Assembly: GCF_010389155.1 (NCBI RefSeq)
Contig: NC_057765.1
Span: 24,244,980 to 24,308,979, forward strand
From: Erigeron canadensis
Taxonomy: Eukaryota > Streptophyta > Magnoliopsida > Asterales > Asteraceae
Direction: 5' to 3'
Length of the DNA stretch: 64,000 bases
The notes beneath the pieces are model-generated. The model searched no databases. It saw nothing but the letters and a program-made list of their open reading frames with translations, and was not told the DNA's origin. Numbering within the stretch: the stretch's first letter is position 1; the number at the start of each line of letters is the position of its first letter. Shown piece by piece: positions 11,700-23,654 of the stretch. The position numbers and the translations under genes were made by a program.

Positions 11700-11720
11700 A
11701 TAATAATAATAATAATAATA
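11700..11720. repeat. (TAA)n microsatellite, right flank of viral insert
   Basis: Seven TAA units, 19 bases after the terminal stop of the viral RNase H frame. Same repeat type as the left flank. Confidence 0.85.
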
Positions 11721-11830
11721 GATGGTAAAGAAACATAAATCTATTTATTTCCTTTCTAAAATAGCAATTGATGGGTAATTAATATCATAAACATTTTAAG
11801 TAATGTGGTTTTCTAAATTTAAAACAAAAG

Positions 11831-11909
11831 TCATTATGGTTGAATTGGCAAACCTGATGGCATCATAACCGAGAGGTCATGAGTTCAATTCCCACCTCTA
11901 GCTTTTTTT
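11831..11909 (+). mobile_element. tRNA-like Pol III module with T-tail (SINE head or tRNA relic)
   Basis: An A-box match TGGTTGAATTGG (11837-11848) and a B-box match AGTTCAATTCC (11882-11892) are 33 bases apart, the usual tRNA spacing. An eight-T terminator follows at 11902-11909. No proper acceptor stem could be paired, so a SINE head is more likely than a tRNA gene. Confidence 0.55.
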
Positions 11910-12116
11910 TATTAAAAGATGATTTAGTGACTTATATACATGCTTAAGTGGACACTCCACATCATCAGATAAGTTGCTACGTGGCTGATGACTTGTCACT
12001 TGAATCATTCTCGTGATGCCACATAAGAAAAAGCTGACGTGGCGGGCTCAGAGAGCGCCACGTGAGCGCTGTCTGATAGCCTTTTATATATATAGAGATA
12101 AAGATAAATATATTAA

Positions 12117-12594
12117 AAAGTTATTTTGAGAACCATTTTTTTTGCGAGAACCTTTGAGAACTTTTCAAATCAAACCCAACCGATAATTATTCTCTACATG
12201 AAAATTATTTTTTGATTGTTTTTTGAATAACTTATGTGTAATTTTGAAGTTTATAATTGTGTGGAGGCATGGATTATCATCCGTTATACAATTATGTGGA
12301 GATTTGGATTCTTGATCACATGTGCACGAATATTACTATGATTACATGTGATCGACTTGCATACATGTGATCATAGCAATATTCGTGCACATGTGATCAA
12401 GAATCAAAATCTTCACATAATTGTATAACGGATGATAATCCATGCTCCACACAATTATAAACTTCAAAATTACACATAAGTTATTCAGAAAACAATCAAA
12501 AAAACAGATTTCATGTAAAGAACAATCAACGGTTGGGCTTGATTTGAAAAGTTCTCAAAGGTTATCGCAAAAAAAAGGTTCTCAAAATAACTTT
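12117..12594. mobile_element. Foldback MITE, 478 bp near-perfect inverted repeat
   Basis: The two halves (about 12117-12335 and 12375-12594) are reverse complements with few mismatches and a small central loop near 12355. The ends are AAAGTTATTTTGAGAACC and its complement. It is embedded in AT-rich/TA-repeat DNA. It has no coding capacity; a transcript would form a long hairpin. Its terminal sequence matches the left ends of the two larger elements that follow. Confidence 0.85.
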
Positions 12595-12612
12595 ACCATA
12601 TATATATATATA

Positions 12613-13940
12613 GGGATGAGTTATTTTGAAAACCACTAAAAAAAAAGAACGCGAGAACCAATCTCAGCCTTCCATTCATCAAGATCAGGAAGGGCATGTT
12701 TATCATTATTAAAAAAGTTGTCCAGCACTCTCTTTCTCTCTCCTCTTTCTCTCTCCTCTTATTAAATCAAAAAATATCTAAATCATTAAAAAACTTTTAT
12801 CTCACAAACCGTACATCGTTAGACGGAAAAAAAAGCATGGGTAGTCTTGAAATTTCGTCCTCTTTCATTAGAGATGCGATTCGATATACTTTTGGCGACT
12901 TTTTAAATTTAGTTTTTTTTCCATCACGTTCATCCTACACATGTGTAAGTACAACCTACACATGTGTAAGAAAGACCTGAAAGTAGTGAGTTGTATAACC
13001 TGCCCATGCGTAAGTACAACCTGCCCATGAGTAAGTACAACCTACACATGGGTAAGTTACTTATAAAGTTAAAAAATGATGAGGACGCATTGTAAAACCC
13101 TAAATGCTAAACCCTAAAGCTTAATTTCTAATCCGAGGGGGAAACTACTTTCTAAAAACCCTAAAAAATCTAAACCTTAAATGCTAAACCCTAAAAACCT
13201 AAAACGGATGAGGGTTCCCGCTCTAGGGTTTAGGGTTTGAAGCCCGAGGGTTAGCCAGGCTAACCCTCGGGCTTCAAACCCTAAACCCTAGAGCGGGAAC
13301 ACGGTACACTTTAGGGTTTAGGGTTTGAATTTGTAGGGTTAGCCTGCCTAACGGCTAACCCTACCACTTCAAACCCTAAACCCTAAAGCTTAATTGCTAA
13401 TCCGAGAGGGACGCTACATTCTAAAAACCCTGGAAAATCTAAACCCTGGAAAATCTAAACCCTAAATGCTAAACCCTAAAAACCTAAAAAGGATGAGGGT
13501 TCACACTCTAGGGTTTAGGGTTTGAAGCCCGACGGTTACGGCTAACCCTCGACCTTCAAACCCTAAACCCTAGAGCGGGATGTATTAGGGGTAAGTACAA
13601 CTTACACATGTGTAAGATGAATGTGATGGAAAAAAAAACCAAATTTAAAAAGTCGTCAAAAGTATATCGAATTGCATCTCTAATGAAAGAGGATGAAATT
13701 CTAAGACTACCCATGCTTTTCTTTTCGTCTAACGATTTACGGTTTGTGAGATAAAAGTTTTTTAGTGAATTAAATAAAATTCTATTAAAGTAAGAGAAAG
13801 AAAAAAAGGAACTGACGAAAATACCACTCTAGTGTTAAGAGGGGTTTTTTATTTTTAATCTTGTCCATCCATTTTCTTTGATCCAAAGGTGTAGAGGAGT
13901 TCTTGGGTTTTTTTTTTAAGAGTTATCAAATAACCCCTCC
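12613..13940. mobile_element. Foldback element with telomere-like core, copy 1
   Basis: About 330 bp arms (12613-12945 and 13600-13940) are imperfect inverted repeats. The left arm has CATCGTTAGACGG, GGTAGTCTTGAAATTTCGTC and CATTAGAGATGCGATTCG; the right arm has their complements. The core holds many AAACCCTAA/TTAGGGTTT motifs arranged as nested palindromes, and a repeated AAGTACAACCTACACATG motif. TA runs flank both ends. No protein frame of interest is present. It looks like a non-autonomous TIR or foldback transposon. Confidence 0.8.
13214..13300. repeat. Perfect 87 bp palindrome built of telomere-like motifs
   Basis: A 43-base arm (starting GTTCCCGCTCTAGGGTTTAG) is followed by one central base and its exact reverse complement. 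It includes two TAGGGTTT/AAACCCTA motifs per arm and GAAGCCCGAGGGTTAGCC near the centre. Confidence 0.92.
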
Positions 13941-13941
13941 T

Positions 13942-13944
<3 letters not shown>

Positions 13945-13973
<29 letters not shown>
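13945..13973. repeat. (TA)n run between foldback elements
   Basis: Uninterrupted TA dinucleotides separating the two telomere-motif foldback elements. Confidence 0.9.
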
Positions 13974-15222
13974 GGGTGAGTTATTTTGAGAACCACTAAA
14001 AAAAGAACGCGAGAACCAATCTCAGCCCTCCATTCATCAAGATCAGGAAGGGTATATTTGTCATTATCAAAAAAATTGTCCAACACTCTCTTTCTCTCTC
14101 CTCTTATTAAATCTAAAAATATCTAAATCATTAAAAAACTTTTATCTCACAAACCATACATCGTTAGACGGAAAAAAAACATGGGTAGTCTTGAAATTTC
14201 GTCCTCTTTCATTAGAGATGCGATTCGATATACTTTTGACGATTTTTTTTCATCATGTTCATCCTACACGTGTAAGTACAACCTACACATGTGTAGGAAA
14301 GACCTGAAACTGGTGAGTTGTATAACCTGCCCATGGGTAAGTACAAATTACACATGGTAAGTTACTTATAAAGTTCAAAAATGATGAGGACGCATTGTAA
14401 AACCCTAAATACTAAACCCTAAAACTTAATTTCTAATCTGAGGGGGAGACTACTTTTTAAAAACCCAAAAAAATTTAAACCCTAAAACCTAAAACGGATG
14501 AGGGTTCCCACTCTAGGGTTTAGGGTTTGAAGCCCGAGTGTTAGCCTATCGGCTAACCCTCGACCTTCAAACCCTAAACCCTAGAGCGGGTACACGGTAC
14601 GCTTTAGGGTTTAGGGTTTGAAGTGGCTAACCCTACAACTTCAAACCCTAAACCCTAAAGCTTAATTGCTAATCCGAGGGGAAAGCTACATTCTAAAAAC
14701 CCTGGAAAATCTAAACCCTAAATGCTAAACCCTAAAAACCTAAAAAGGATGAGGGTTCCCACTCCAGGGTTTAGAGTTTGAAGCGCGAGGGTTAGCCGAG
14801 GCTAACCCTCGACCTTCAAACCCTAAACCCTAGAGCGGGACGTATTAGGGTAAGTACAACTTGCCCATGGGTAAGTACAACTTACACATGTGTAAGATGA
14901 ACGTGATAAAAAAAAACTAAATTTAAAAAGTCGTCAAAAGTATATCGAATCGCATCTCTAAGGAAAGAGGACGAAATTCTAAGACTACCCACGCTTTTCT
15001 TTTCGTCTAACGATTTACGGTTTGTGAGATAAAAGTTTTTAAGTGAATTAGATAGAATTCTATTAAAGTAAGAGAGAGAGAAAAAAGGAGCTGACGAAAA
15101 TACCACTCTAGTGTTGAGAGGGGTTTTTTATTTTTAATCTTGTCCATCCATTTTCTTTGATCCAAAGGTGTAGAGGAGTTCTTGGGTTTTTTTTTTTTAA
15201 GAGTTATCAAATAACCCCTCCT
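13974..15222. mobile_element. Foldback element with telomere-like core, copy 2
   Basis: Head-to-tail second copy of the preceding element, about 80 bp shorter. It has the same arms (13974 to about 14270, and 14880-15222) and the same core of AAACCCTAA palindromes. The left end GGGTGAGTTATTTTGAGAACC matches copy 1. The right end reads ...TTATCAAATAACCCCTCC. It is high in identity to copy 1, with small deletions in the core. Confidence 0.8.

Positions 15223-15224
<2 letters not shown>

Positions 15225-15256
<32 letters not shown>
15225..15256. repeat. (TA)n run, right flank of foldback copy 2
   Basis: TA dinucleotides followed by short ATCTATTT direct repeats (to about 15290). Confidence 0.88.
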
Positions 15257-15258
<2 letters not shown>

Positions 15259-15469
15259 TCTATTTATCTATCATCTATTTATCTATCTAAACAGAAATTT
15301 CAAGTAGTGATACTACTATAGCTACTATTATTATTATTATATTATATGAGAGAATATATCGCATGTTGTGACGGTGAAATGGCATGAGTGATACGTTATA
15401 AAGTATGTAGGTCATAGGAGGTGATAGGTCATAGAGTGTGATATCCAAATGCCTTGGCCGTACGGGTTC

Positions 15470-15720
15470 TGCCTTCGGATTTAAGAAATCGTCGAAAGTA
15501 TATCGAATGACCTCTCTAATGAAAGAGCATGAAATTTTAAGAACACCCATATAATTTTTATTATTTATCGGTACAGTTTTTGAGATAAAAGATTATAAAC
15601 GAATTAAAAGATTAAAATGATTTATGGATGAGAGAGAAAAAAATAAGTGGTTGAAATTTGAGGAGGGAGGTGAAAATAAGTGACTGATATTTCCTCTGTT
15701 GAAGAGTTCAAAAATTTTAG
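15470..15720. mobile_element. Diverged right arm of the foldback family
   Basis: AAATCGTCGAAAGTATATCGAA, then CTCTAATGAAAGAGCATGAAAT and a TGAGATAAAAG segment, follows the right-arm order of the two elements upstream with clear divergence. The matching left arm is absent, so it is an old fragment. Confidence 0.6.
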
Positions 15721-16094
15721 TGGAAACAAATGATTTATAATGTAGTAGAGATAGAGATTATTATCAGGATTAATATCCTTTAAATTTATTTACAACTTTA
15801 TTAGTAAAGTTAATGATTTTAACATTTTGGTTAAATTCAAGGGTTAAGATTTAATTATGAGTTTTTAATGTTGATCTCTAATTTCAATCTAAAAGTCAAG
15901 ATGAATCCAACTTTACTAATAAAATTGAAAAGAACAACTTTAGATGATCTTCATCCTTAGTATCAACGCGTTACAATGGGGCTTAATTAAAGGGGTGTTT
16001 CATTTACCTTGAATGGAATGGTTCAGGATTAAGTGCCAAATCCATCAGTATTCTATTTGTTTGGTTCAGCATCAAGTATAATAGAGCGTTGCAA

Positions 16095-16306
16095 TGGGCC
16101 TTAGATAGTGTTTATTTAATCTTTTAATTGAAAAGTCGTGACTTAATCAATATTTTTAATTCATTAAATCATCGAAACTGTTTGTTTTTTCTTAATTGAT
16201 AACAAAAAATAATAGTATTTACTTAATTCGTACAAACAATATTTATCCATCCAATCGTTTTATAAACTTAATCACTTAATTGTTAAAAAAATAAACAGAC
16301 CCATAG
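16095..16306. mobile_element. Possible hAT-type MITE
   Basis: The left end GGGCCTTAGATAGTGTTTATT and the right end (complement GGGTCTGTTTATTTTTTTAA) form an imperfect terminal inverted repeat about 210 bp apart. The interior is AT-rich without coding capacity. A target duplication was not certain. Confidence 0.4.
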
Positions 16307-18639
16307 TTAACTATTCATAGACTTTTCATATCGTACAATAATCATGATAACAAAATTCGAAAAAACGCGGGGTATAGGTGGACCAATAGAAAGAAAACAC
16401 AAAAACAAAAAAAACTATGTAGGAAACCAAGAAAAACCGAACAAAAAATAACCTTAACGGAATCCGATATGGCAAAATCTGGGGAAAACGCGGGATACAG
16501 ACGAGACGAATAGAACAACACCACGTGGCACGTGGCACTGTTCATAAGCCTCGCCATTAATGATATAGTAATGGTAATAACTATAGTCAAAATTTTGATA
16601 TCAAAGTATATATCATCATCAAAAAATTAAAATTATAAAAGTTTGAAATGCAAAAATGACCTGTGTTGAAATGTTCTGGAAAATTTAAAGTCTAAAAAGA
16701 AAATGTCATGTGTTAAGTTTTTTAATTGTAAGGTCCACCAATCAAAACAAACTACATTTGACTCGTTAATATATAACATAATTATATATCCCTTACTAAT
16801 TGTAAACGAAATGAATAATTAACCACCCAAATAGGCTCATAGAATGCTTGTCCGGCGGCTTTCAATTCTCCCAAGTTGCATCCTCTTTTATCGTTCGGAT
16901 TTTTCCACGTCGTAACTCATTTTGGTTATTCTTTTTGGTTTCTTGCACAATTTATTTCCTTCTTTGTCTTTGTCTTTTATTATTTCTGGTCACACTTTTT
17001 GAATTTTAATATAGTTTAAGGAAAGAGTTAATATAGTTTGAAGTTTCTAAATCTTAGAAAATGGTAAATACAAAAATGTGGAAAACAATAATAATAATGT
17101 TTTCTATTTCCAATTGGAAAGTAGAGAACAATGTGTTTTGAAAAAGGTGTTTTCTGAACTAGAAGAGCATAAATTGTGAATAGTTGTTGATCATTGCTAG
17201 CAAACTTATCTATCGATAGTAACCGGTGTATAATAACTTCAACATTTTCAAGTTAATATAAAATCATACAACGGGTTTTGTTTATAATTTATAATAATCT
17301 TATAACACCAACATGAAGTGATAAAGTTCATATAGACTTTTAACACTTGATGAAACATGAGATTACACCAAAAGTAGCATGTTTTCTAAACCTGTAACTA
17401 TATGCTATTATGCTCTATCACAAAGGAGGTGGGTACACCCTGATGGTTACCTTAGTTGTGGAGAGAATTGTTTGTTCTTCTTCTTTTTTCTTTTTTCTTT
17501 TTTCAAAAACAATATATTCTCCACCCTATAAAATCATGTATTCATAAAATTATTGTACAATGTAAGCTTTCACCTAGAACCACTCACCTCGGTATAAGCT
17601 TTCGTCATTATATATATATGGCCATAGCTAAGAGAAAAAATAAGTCTATCATTTGATCTTGACCACTCAAATTAAAGTTCCAATTAATCTCAACTTTTGA
17701 AACTAAAAGTCAAACATAAATATTTTAAACATAGTAACTCTTTTATGTATTTATTATACTTTCTTTAATCATGGTAATTTTTTTTAAAAATTGTTGTAAT
17801 GGACACCAATTTGAGACTTATATTTAACTACTTTTTAATTTAATTGCCAGCACACGAAGTAACACATTTATAGACTAAAGTACTAAACAATATTTAAAAT
17901 ATGAACTTAACAAATAGTATATAAGAAGTGTGGCTTACAGATTTTCTAAATAAAAATAGAAAAAAACATTACCATTTAATTAAGAGATCACATGTCAAAA
18001 GTAAATATTTAAAATTGTTTGAATTCTACTGTGATAAATTATAACATAAAAGTTTAATTAAGAGTTTATATGTCAAGTAAAAATATTAAAAATGTTACTT
18101 TCTTGAATCTAAATAGAAAGTCATAAAAAATAATAATTATTTGAGTTTACATTTTAAAGCTTTCTATACAATGATATTTTTTTTTTTGTCATTTTATGTC
18201 ATGTTTATATCAAAACAAACATATTAGTTCAGTACTATATACGGTAACTGGGTAATGGTAACCAACTTTTTCAATCATCCATTTTGAATTTTGATTGTTA
18301 TTTAATAGTGGAATGTTTAAAAGAGAAATGGTTAGGTTGAATAATTATATACAGATGATCAGTGGCGAAGCTTGAAAATTTTCAGTGGGGGTTGGGATCT
18401 AATTTTCTTTTTTCCCCTAACGCTAAAATGGGGGTTGAAACCGAGTATATCGGAATTTTTCTACACAAAAACAATATACACCCTACATCGCAAAAACATT
18501 GAGGAGGGGACTTAAAAGCTACGCCCTTGATACATATAGTATAAATATTATAGCTATAAGGTAGAGACTTAATATGGTATAATGACTATACTTAACGGTT
18601 TAAAACTAAGACCAATCATATACTTTGTAATAGGCCTAT

Positions 18640-19060
18640 TAATCGGGTTGATCTGCATACGGTTGACGGATTGAAACTTTATGACCCCAACTTAACCTAA
18701 TAAAAGTTTGAATAGAGTAACTTCAACTCGAATCTGAGTCAGGATCTACCTAAACGATCTGATTGATATGTTGATTTTAGGTGGGTTGGTGGGTTGATTT
18801 CAGGTTACATGGGTTAGTAAAGGTATGTAGCAAGTTAAATGGGTTGGCGGTTTGATCCCAGGTCATGTGCGTTGGTGGGTTGACAGGTAAATTCCAAGTC
18901 AAATGGGTTGTATGATAAAATGAGTTGGTGGGTCGACCTTATTATTTACATCTAAATATTTTTGGGTTGGCATGTTGAATTATTAACCCCAAAAGTCAAC
19001 CTGACCCTAACCCAAAAAAATCAAGCTCAAGTCAGTTTTACAACCCTAACCCAATTTTGC
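18640..19060. repeat. Degenerate GGGTTGG/GGGTTGA repeat
   Basis: More than ten loosely spaced GGGTTG words, many as TGGGTTGGYGGGTTGA, with complementary CAACCC words at the right end. Likely a decayed repetitive element; family not identified. Confidence 0.45.
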
Positions 19061-19642
19061 GAATCGGTTTCAAGTCAAAACTCAGGTAAGATCGAGTATT
19101 GACAATTTTAATATATATCAAGATGATTAAATTTGGGTAACTCTTTAAGGAGGATCTGGTTAGAACAATTAAATTTAAATCAATTTGTAGATTTTACAAT
19201 GCATCTTATACCAATGCAGACTTTAATGTAAGATTATCTGTTTAAGTTTTTATGAGATAAAGTTGATCGTGTTTTGTATACTTATCAATATACTTTGTTG
19301 TTTCTCCCAGTCAATAACCGGGTATAGATCTAGTTTCATTAGGTTTAGGCTGTTAACGCAGAACCACCCAGGATAAATAACATAACTTTTTTTCCATAAA
19401 AAATATATATAACGACAAACACATACAACACAAAAAAAAAAAAATCCACATTGAGCGCCAGCATTTAAGTTTTGAACTTAGAAGGAAGAATGTCAAAGTG
19501 GAAAGAGGTATGGTAGTTGGTGCAACAAAGAACATCTACATCAACTTCGGAGTCCGAAAATAACTTCCATACTTTTGATCTAAACGATGCCAAACTATTT
19601 TAAGTGCATGTATAAAGATAAATTGCCATGGAGAATCACATG

Positions 19643-21638
19643 TTACATCAGTGATTGGATAGGATCTAGTCGAGCCAGAGGAACACAAATGAGAGGATTA
19701 GCTCTAAAAAGAGTGAGGTTTAGTCCCTCTTCCATATCAACACTTTGTAAATCTCCGTCTTTCCCATCCTTCCATTTGAAACATTGAATCATAGCGCCGA
19801 GCATTGCTGGTACCATCTGCATCACTAGTGATGTTGGAGGGCACATCCTCCTCCCACTACCAAATGGTAACATCTGATAGTATTGTCCTCTCACATCCAA
19901 CGGTGTCTCTAAGAATCTTTCCGGCTGGAATTCAAGCGGGTTATCCCAATAACTTGGGTCTCTCCCAATGGCCCATACAGAAGTCTTAGCAGGAATCTGG
20001 TAACGTGTCACGGTACAATCTTTTGTTGATTGTCTCGGAATCAACGACGCAGGTGGGTAAAGACGTAATGTTTCCTTGACGATTGCTTGCAGGTATGAAA
20101 TTGAAGGGTTGGTATTTCTGATTCTTGTAAAAGTATTTTTTTTCCAATAACATGATCGATTTCATTAATTGCTTTTTTCATGATATTCGGATGATTTATG
20201 AGTTCTGCTAAAGCCCATTCAATTGTAACCGCTGTAGGATCTGTTCCTGCAGTGAACATATTCTAAAGGGCAAAAAAAATATATAGATTAGTTACAATAT
20301 GCACATTCAAGCAACATTTTATATATGTATATTTATAGGAAAAGGTTCATGTGAGAACCATTTGAATTGAAAGAACCATGAGAACCTTTATATTATAATT
20401 TGATGTTCATATGTGAATGACATATGTGAACAATTTATTTTGAAGTGCAAAAAAATATAATAGATTAGTTACAATATGTACATACAAGCAACAATTTATA
20501 TATGTATATATATAGGAAAAGGTTCATGTGAGAACCATTTGAATTGAAGAATCATGAAAACTTTTAAATTATAACTTGAAGTTCATATGTGAATGATATA
20601 TGTAAACAATTTCATGCACGTAAGAACGTATCAAGTTATACATAATATTATTTATTTTTCACATGTGAATAGTTATCATATGAACCTTACGCTATATATA
20701 TATATATATATGGTGATAAATTATGTTATAGTGTTACTTACTAAGATGAGGGCTTTGATATTTTCTCTGCCCAACTCAATCTCCATGCTTCCATCTTCTT
20801 GAATATCGAGTAAAATGTGGAGCAAGTCCTTCCCATGTGATCTAGTCTCTTTCTGTCTTGCCTCTTCATGCTCTTTAATGATTCTTTCTACCAATTCATC
20901 ATCTCTTTCTCAAATATCTTTCAACTTTGTACCGAATCCTTGCAAGTCTAGATTCTTACGAAATGATAGATAGTCTGAGATGTTAAACTTACCTGCTATC
21001 TTAGTTATTTCTGCAACCAAATTCTTGACATTCTTTGTCTCACTATCTTTGTCGGAACACCGTTCATTCATAAGCATTCTTGAGATCATGTTGTTAGATG
21101 TCTTCATAAGTTCCCCGCTTACATCAAACGTTTTCCCCTCTCTAGCCATATTAGCTAAGGATACCATAAAAAGATTAATCTCATCTTGCCTAACAAAAAG
21201 GAGCAAGTCAAGTGTTCCACGATTTAGGAGCCGTGACATAACTATCTTATTCATAAACTTCCAATACGACCCATAAGGAATAAACGCAAAGTCTTTCTTT
21301 CCATACGTTAGGTAATCTAAGGCTGCGTTTTGTGGTCGATCTAAATTGAAACTTTCATAGGTTTTAAGGAATTCTTTAGCAGTTTCGGGTGAAGAAACTA
21401 CAACACAAGGTACATTGCCCATAAGTACCCGAATAACTCGCCCATATTGAAGAGAAAGCTTGTGAAAAACTTGGTGAGGGGTAGGAACAAGGAGATGGAG
21501 ATGTCCAATGATGGGAAGTGCAAAGGGGCTTGGCGGAAGACGAAATTTATTAGCACCAGTCGATTTGAACAACACCATGATCAAGATAGTTGAGATCAGG
21601 CATATTGAAAACATGATAAAGTAGCTTTGGAAAACCAT
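19643..21638 (-). pseudogene. Cytochrome P450, CYP93A-like, broken
   Basis: Two exons in the CYP93 arrangement: exon 1 is 20742-21638 and exon 2 is 19643-20262, with GT at 20741-20740 and AG at 20264-20263. Visible are the membrane anchor (IMFSICLISTILIMVLF), the hinge LPPSPFALPIIGHLHLL, DYLTYGKKDFAFIPYGSYWK, the I-helix [15 protein letters not shown], the PERF region and the heme loop [12 protein letters not shown]. Relatives are ER-bound monooxygenases of flavonoid or pterocarpan metabolism; the text fits the CYP93A subfamily better than CYP93B. Damage: TGA right after KLKDI at the end of exon 1's conserved block (20910-20912), a frameshift in exon 2 near 20107-20118, a missing stretch between PAKT and VWAIGRD, and Pro replacing the conserved Gly after the heme Cys-Pro. 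The start at 21638 is chosen because the anchor follows directly. It is a pseudogene. Confidence 0.88.
20275..20612. repeat. Tandem duplication inside the P450 intron
   Basis: About 165 bp starting AGATTAGTTACAATATG and including GGAAAAGGTTCATGTGAGAACC occurs twice in a row (about 20284-20440 and 20463-20612). The GAGAACC end resembles the foldback MITE termini at 12-15 kb. A TA run near 20695-20711 follows. Confidence 0.7.
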
Positions 21639-21972
21639 CGTTAGGCGAACTTTAAAAAATTTATGCTGTGACTCACAGAGTTTAAACATATATGCTTTCA
21701 GTGTATACATATATATATACACAACTATATATAATGAAATATCGTTACAGGAGAATCAAAGCAACCACAAAAGATAGATTCCAATGTTCATTAAAAGACA
21801 AATCTTAAATGTATATAAACTTCATACATTCAATTATTCAAAAGACCAAGAACTACGTGTGCATGGTGCATGTACATTATCAAAAAAGGACAAACCAATT
21901 CAACAACTTGTTCACCCAGCAACATATATGTGGTTAATTAGTATAAGAAAGATATCTCCAAATACACTTATA

Positions 21973-22235
21973 TGGCATTTGGTTCACAAAGTTTGATGAA
22001 ATCTGATAAAATTGGAATTAAATTTCATTCTTTAGTGTGTTTGGTTGTTCAAAAATAGAGTAATCTCATTTCGTTTGAATATAAATGTTCAATTATTTGA
22101 TGGAATGTTCATTTTTTGGGGATGGGGAAGAAACTTCATCCATTCAGTCACTTGAATTTTCAAAGAATAAAAAACATTCCTTTCATAGATTCCATTATTT
22201 CAAAAAAATATTTGGTGAACCAAACGCGTCTTTAA
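21973..22235. mobile_element. Short MITE, about 260 bp
   Basis: The left end GGCATTTGGTTCACAAA and the right end (complement GCGTTTGGTTCACCAAA) form terminal inverted repeats of about 17 bases. The AT-rich interior has paired GGAATGAAA-like words. Probably hAT-related. Confidence 0.5.
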
Positions 22236-22622
22236 ATCCAACTTTGAATGTCTTTCATACAAATTATTCAATACCCAGCTTAAATTTGGACAATACACTG
22301 CTACACAAAACAGTTTTTTGGAGCTACCAAAATAGTTGATATTAACAATTAAATTGTCAATTTAAAAAAGCCACCGATCCAAAAAAATAATTGAATTTTT
22401 AGAGCAATTCCAAAAAGTTGATAAACCTTGACGAAGAAAATACAAAATTGATAAACTTTGATGCCGATTTAAGTGTGGAATCTTTAAGTTTCTTGAACAT
22501 TAGTGGGCTTTACTATTATCTTTAAGCAAATGAAAAAGAAAATGATATATTTAAAAATGACTTAATGAAATAAAGAGAGAGCAACAAATAAATTATATAA
22601 ATTATAGTTTATAGATACAGAT

Positions 22623-22747
22623 AGTATAAAAAGTACTTACAAAATAGAGAAGTTTCTTTGTTTGATGAGGAGACTATCTATAATAGTATAAAAAGTACTT
22701 ACAAAATAGAGAAGTTTCTTTGTTTGATGACTGAGACTATCTATAAT
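22623..22747. repeat. 62 bp direct tandem duplication
   Basis: The unit AGTATAAAAAGTACTTACAA...GACTATCTATAAT occurs twice back to back, with one small indel near the end (GAGGAG versus GACTGAG). Confidence 0.85.
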
Positions 22748-23654
22748 GGGAGGCTATTAAGTGCCTTGAATTGTTTATGTATATTTTTGTTATTGAAGCT
22801 TGTCCAAAAAAACCAAAACTAAAGATTTTCTGGTGTATGTCCTTACTTAATGGCATGCCCTTTACTTGTCCAAACTAAAAATTTTTTGATGTGACTTTTT
22901 GGTGTATGTAAGGATGTTTGTATAGTTAAAGATAAAGTTAAAGGATTTAAATAATAAGGATTTGTAAGTATTTTAAAGTTATAAGGATATGAAGTGGCAG
23001 CTAAAGAAGACGTTCTTAGCATTGAAGATAGCCTAAAGCCTTTTCTTATCATGACAACGTCATATTTTGTTATTCACTGTCACATTAACTTTTCTCTTTT
23101 GAAATACTTAAGAACACCCCACTTCCCCTCCCTATCATCGACCCCGTCAAACCCACTTCCCCAGCTTTTTTATTATTTATATTATATTCTAAAACAAACT
23201 AAATATAATAGTCATTTTCATTAAAAAAAAATTATATACATAGAACTAAACATTACATTAAATAAAAAAACGTTAAGATAACAACTTCCATAGTCAAAAG
23301 AAAGATCATCGATCATATGTGTTGCACTGCTTTTGGTTATTCTTTGGCTGGTACAACATTATCGAATGATGGGCAATCATTTTTGGATACCAAATCTCAT
23401 AAGTGTTTTGTTAGGTTTATATGGATACAATTTTTCACTCAACTAGAGAAGTTAAGGACCAAATGTTAGGAAATACTCCGTACTATGTAAAATAGACATT
23501 ATTTTTATTCACCCATTTCGGGGTCTATAGAAGGTACTCTAACAAATAGTAGCTCTCAGATTACAAAGATTTGTTTTCAGTAAAAAGAATGAATAAATAG
23601 AAACAAAAGAGAAGAAATCAGTAACAAATAATTATCTTCATATAAAAAGTTAAT

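Larger units (their letters stand above)
15721..19640. other. Gene-free AT-rich stretch
   Basis: No supported gene. Contents noted: a possible hAT MITE (16095-16306), a GGGTTGG-rich degenerate repeat (about 18640-19060), and otherwise AT-rich DNA. The short open frames here lack any recognisable protein pattern. Confidence 0.5.
21639..23654. other. Gene-free region between P450 relic and the unknown gene
   Basis: Contains a MITE (21973-22235) and a 62 bp tandem duplication (22623-22747). No protein frame was recognised. Confidence 0.5.

Noticed and set aside
13090..14850. Interstitial telomere or chromosome-fusion site
   Set aside because: The AAACCCTAA motifs are not a simple tandem array; they are interspersed, occur in both orientations and are confined to two foldback element cores.
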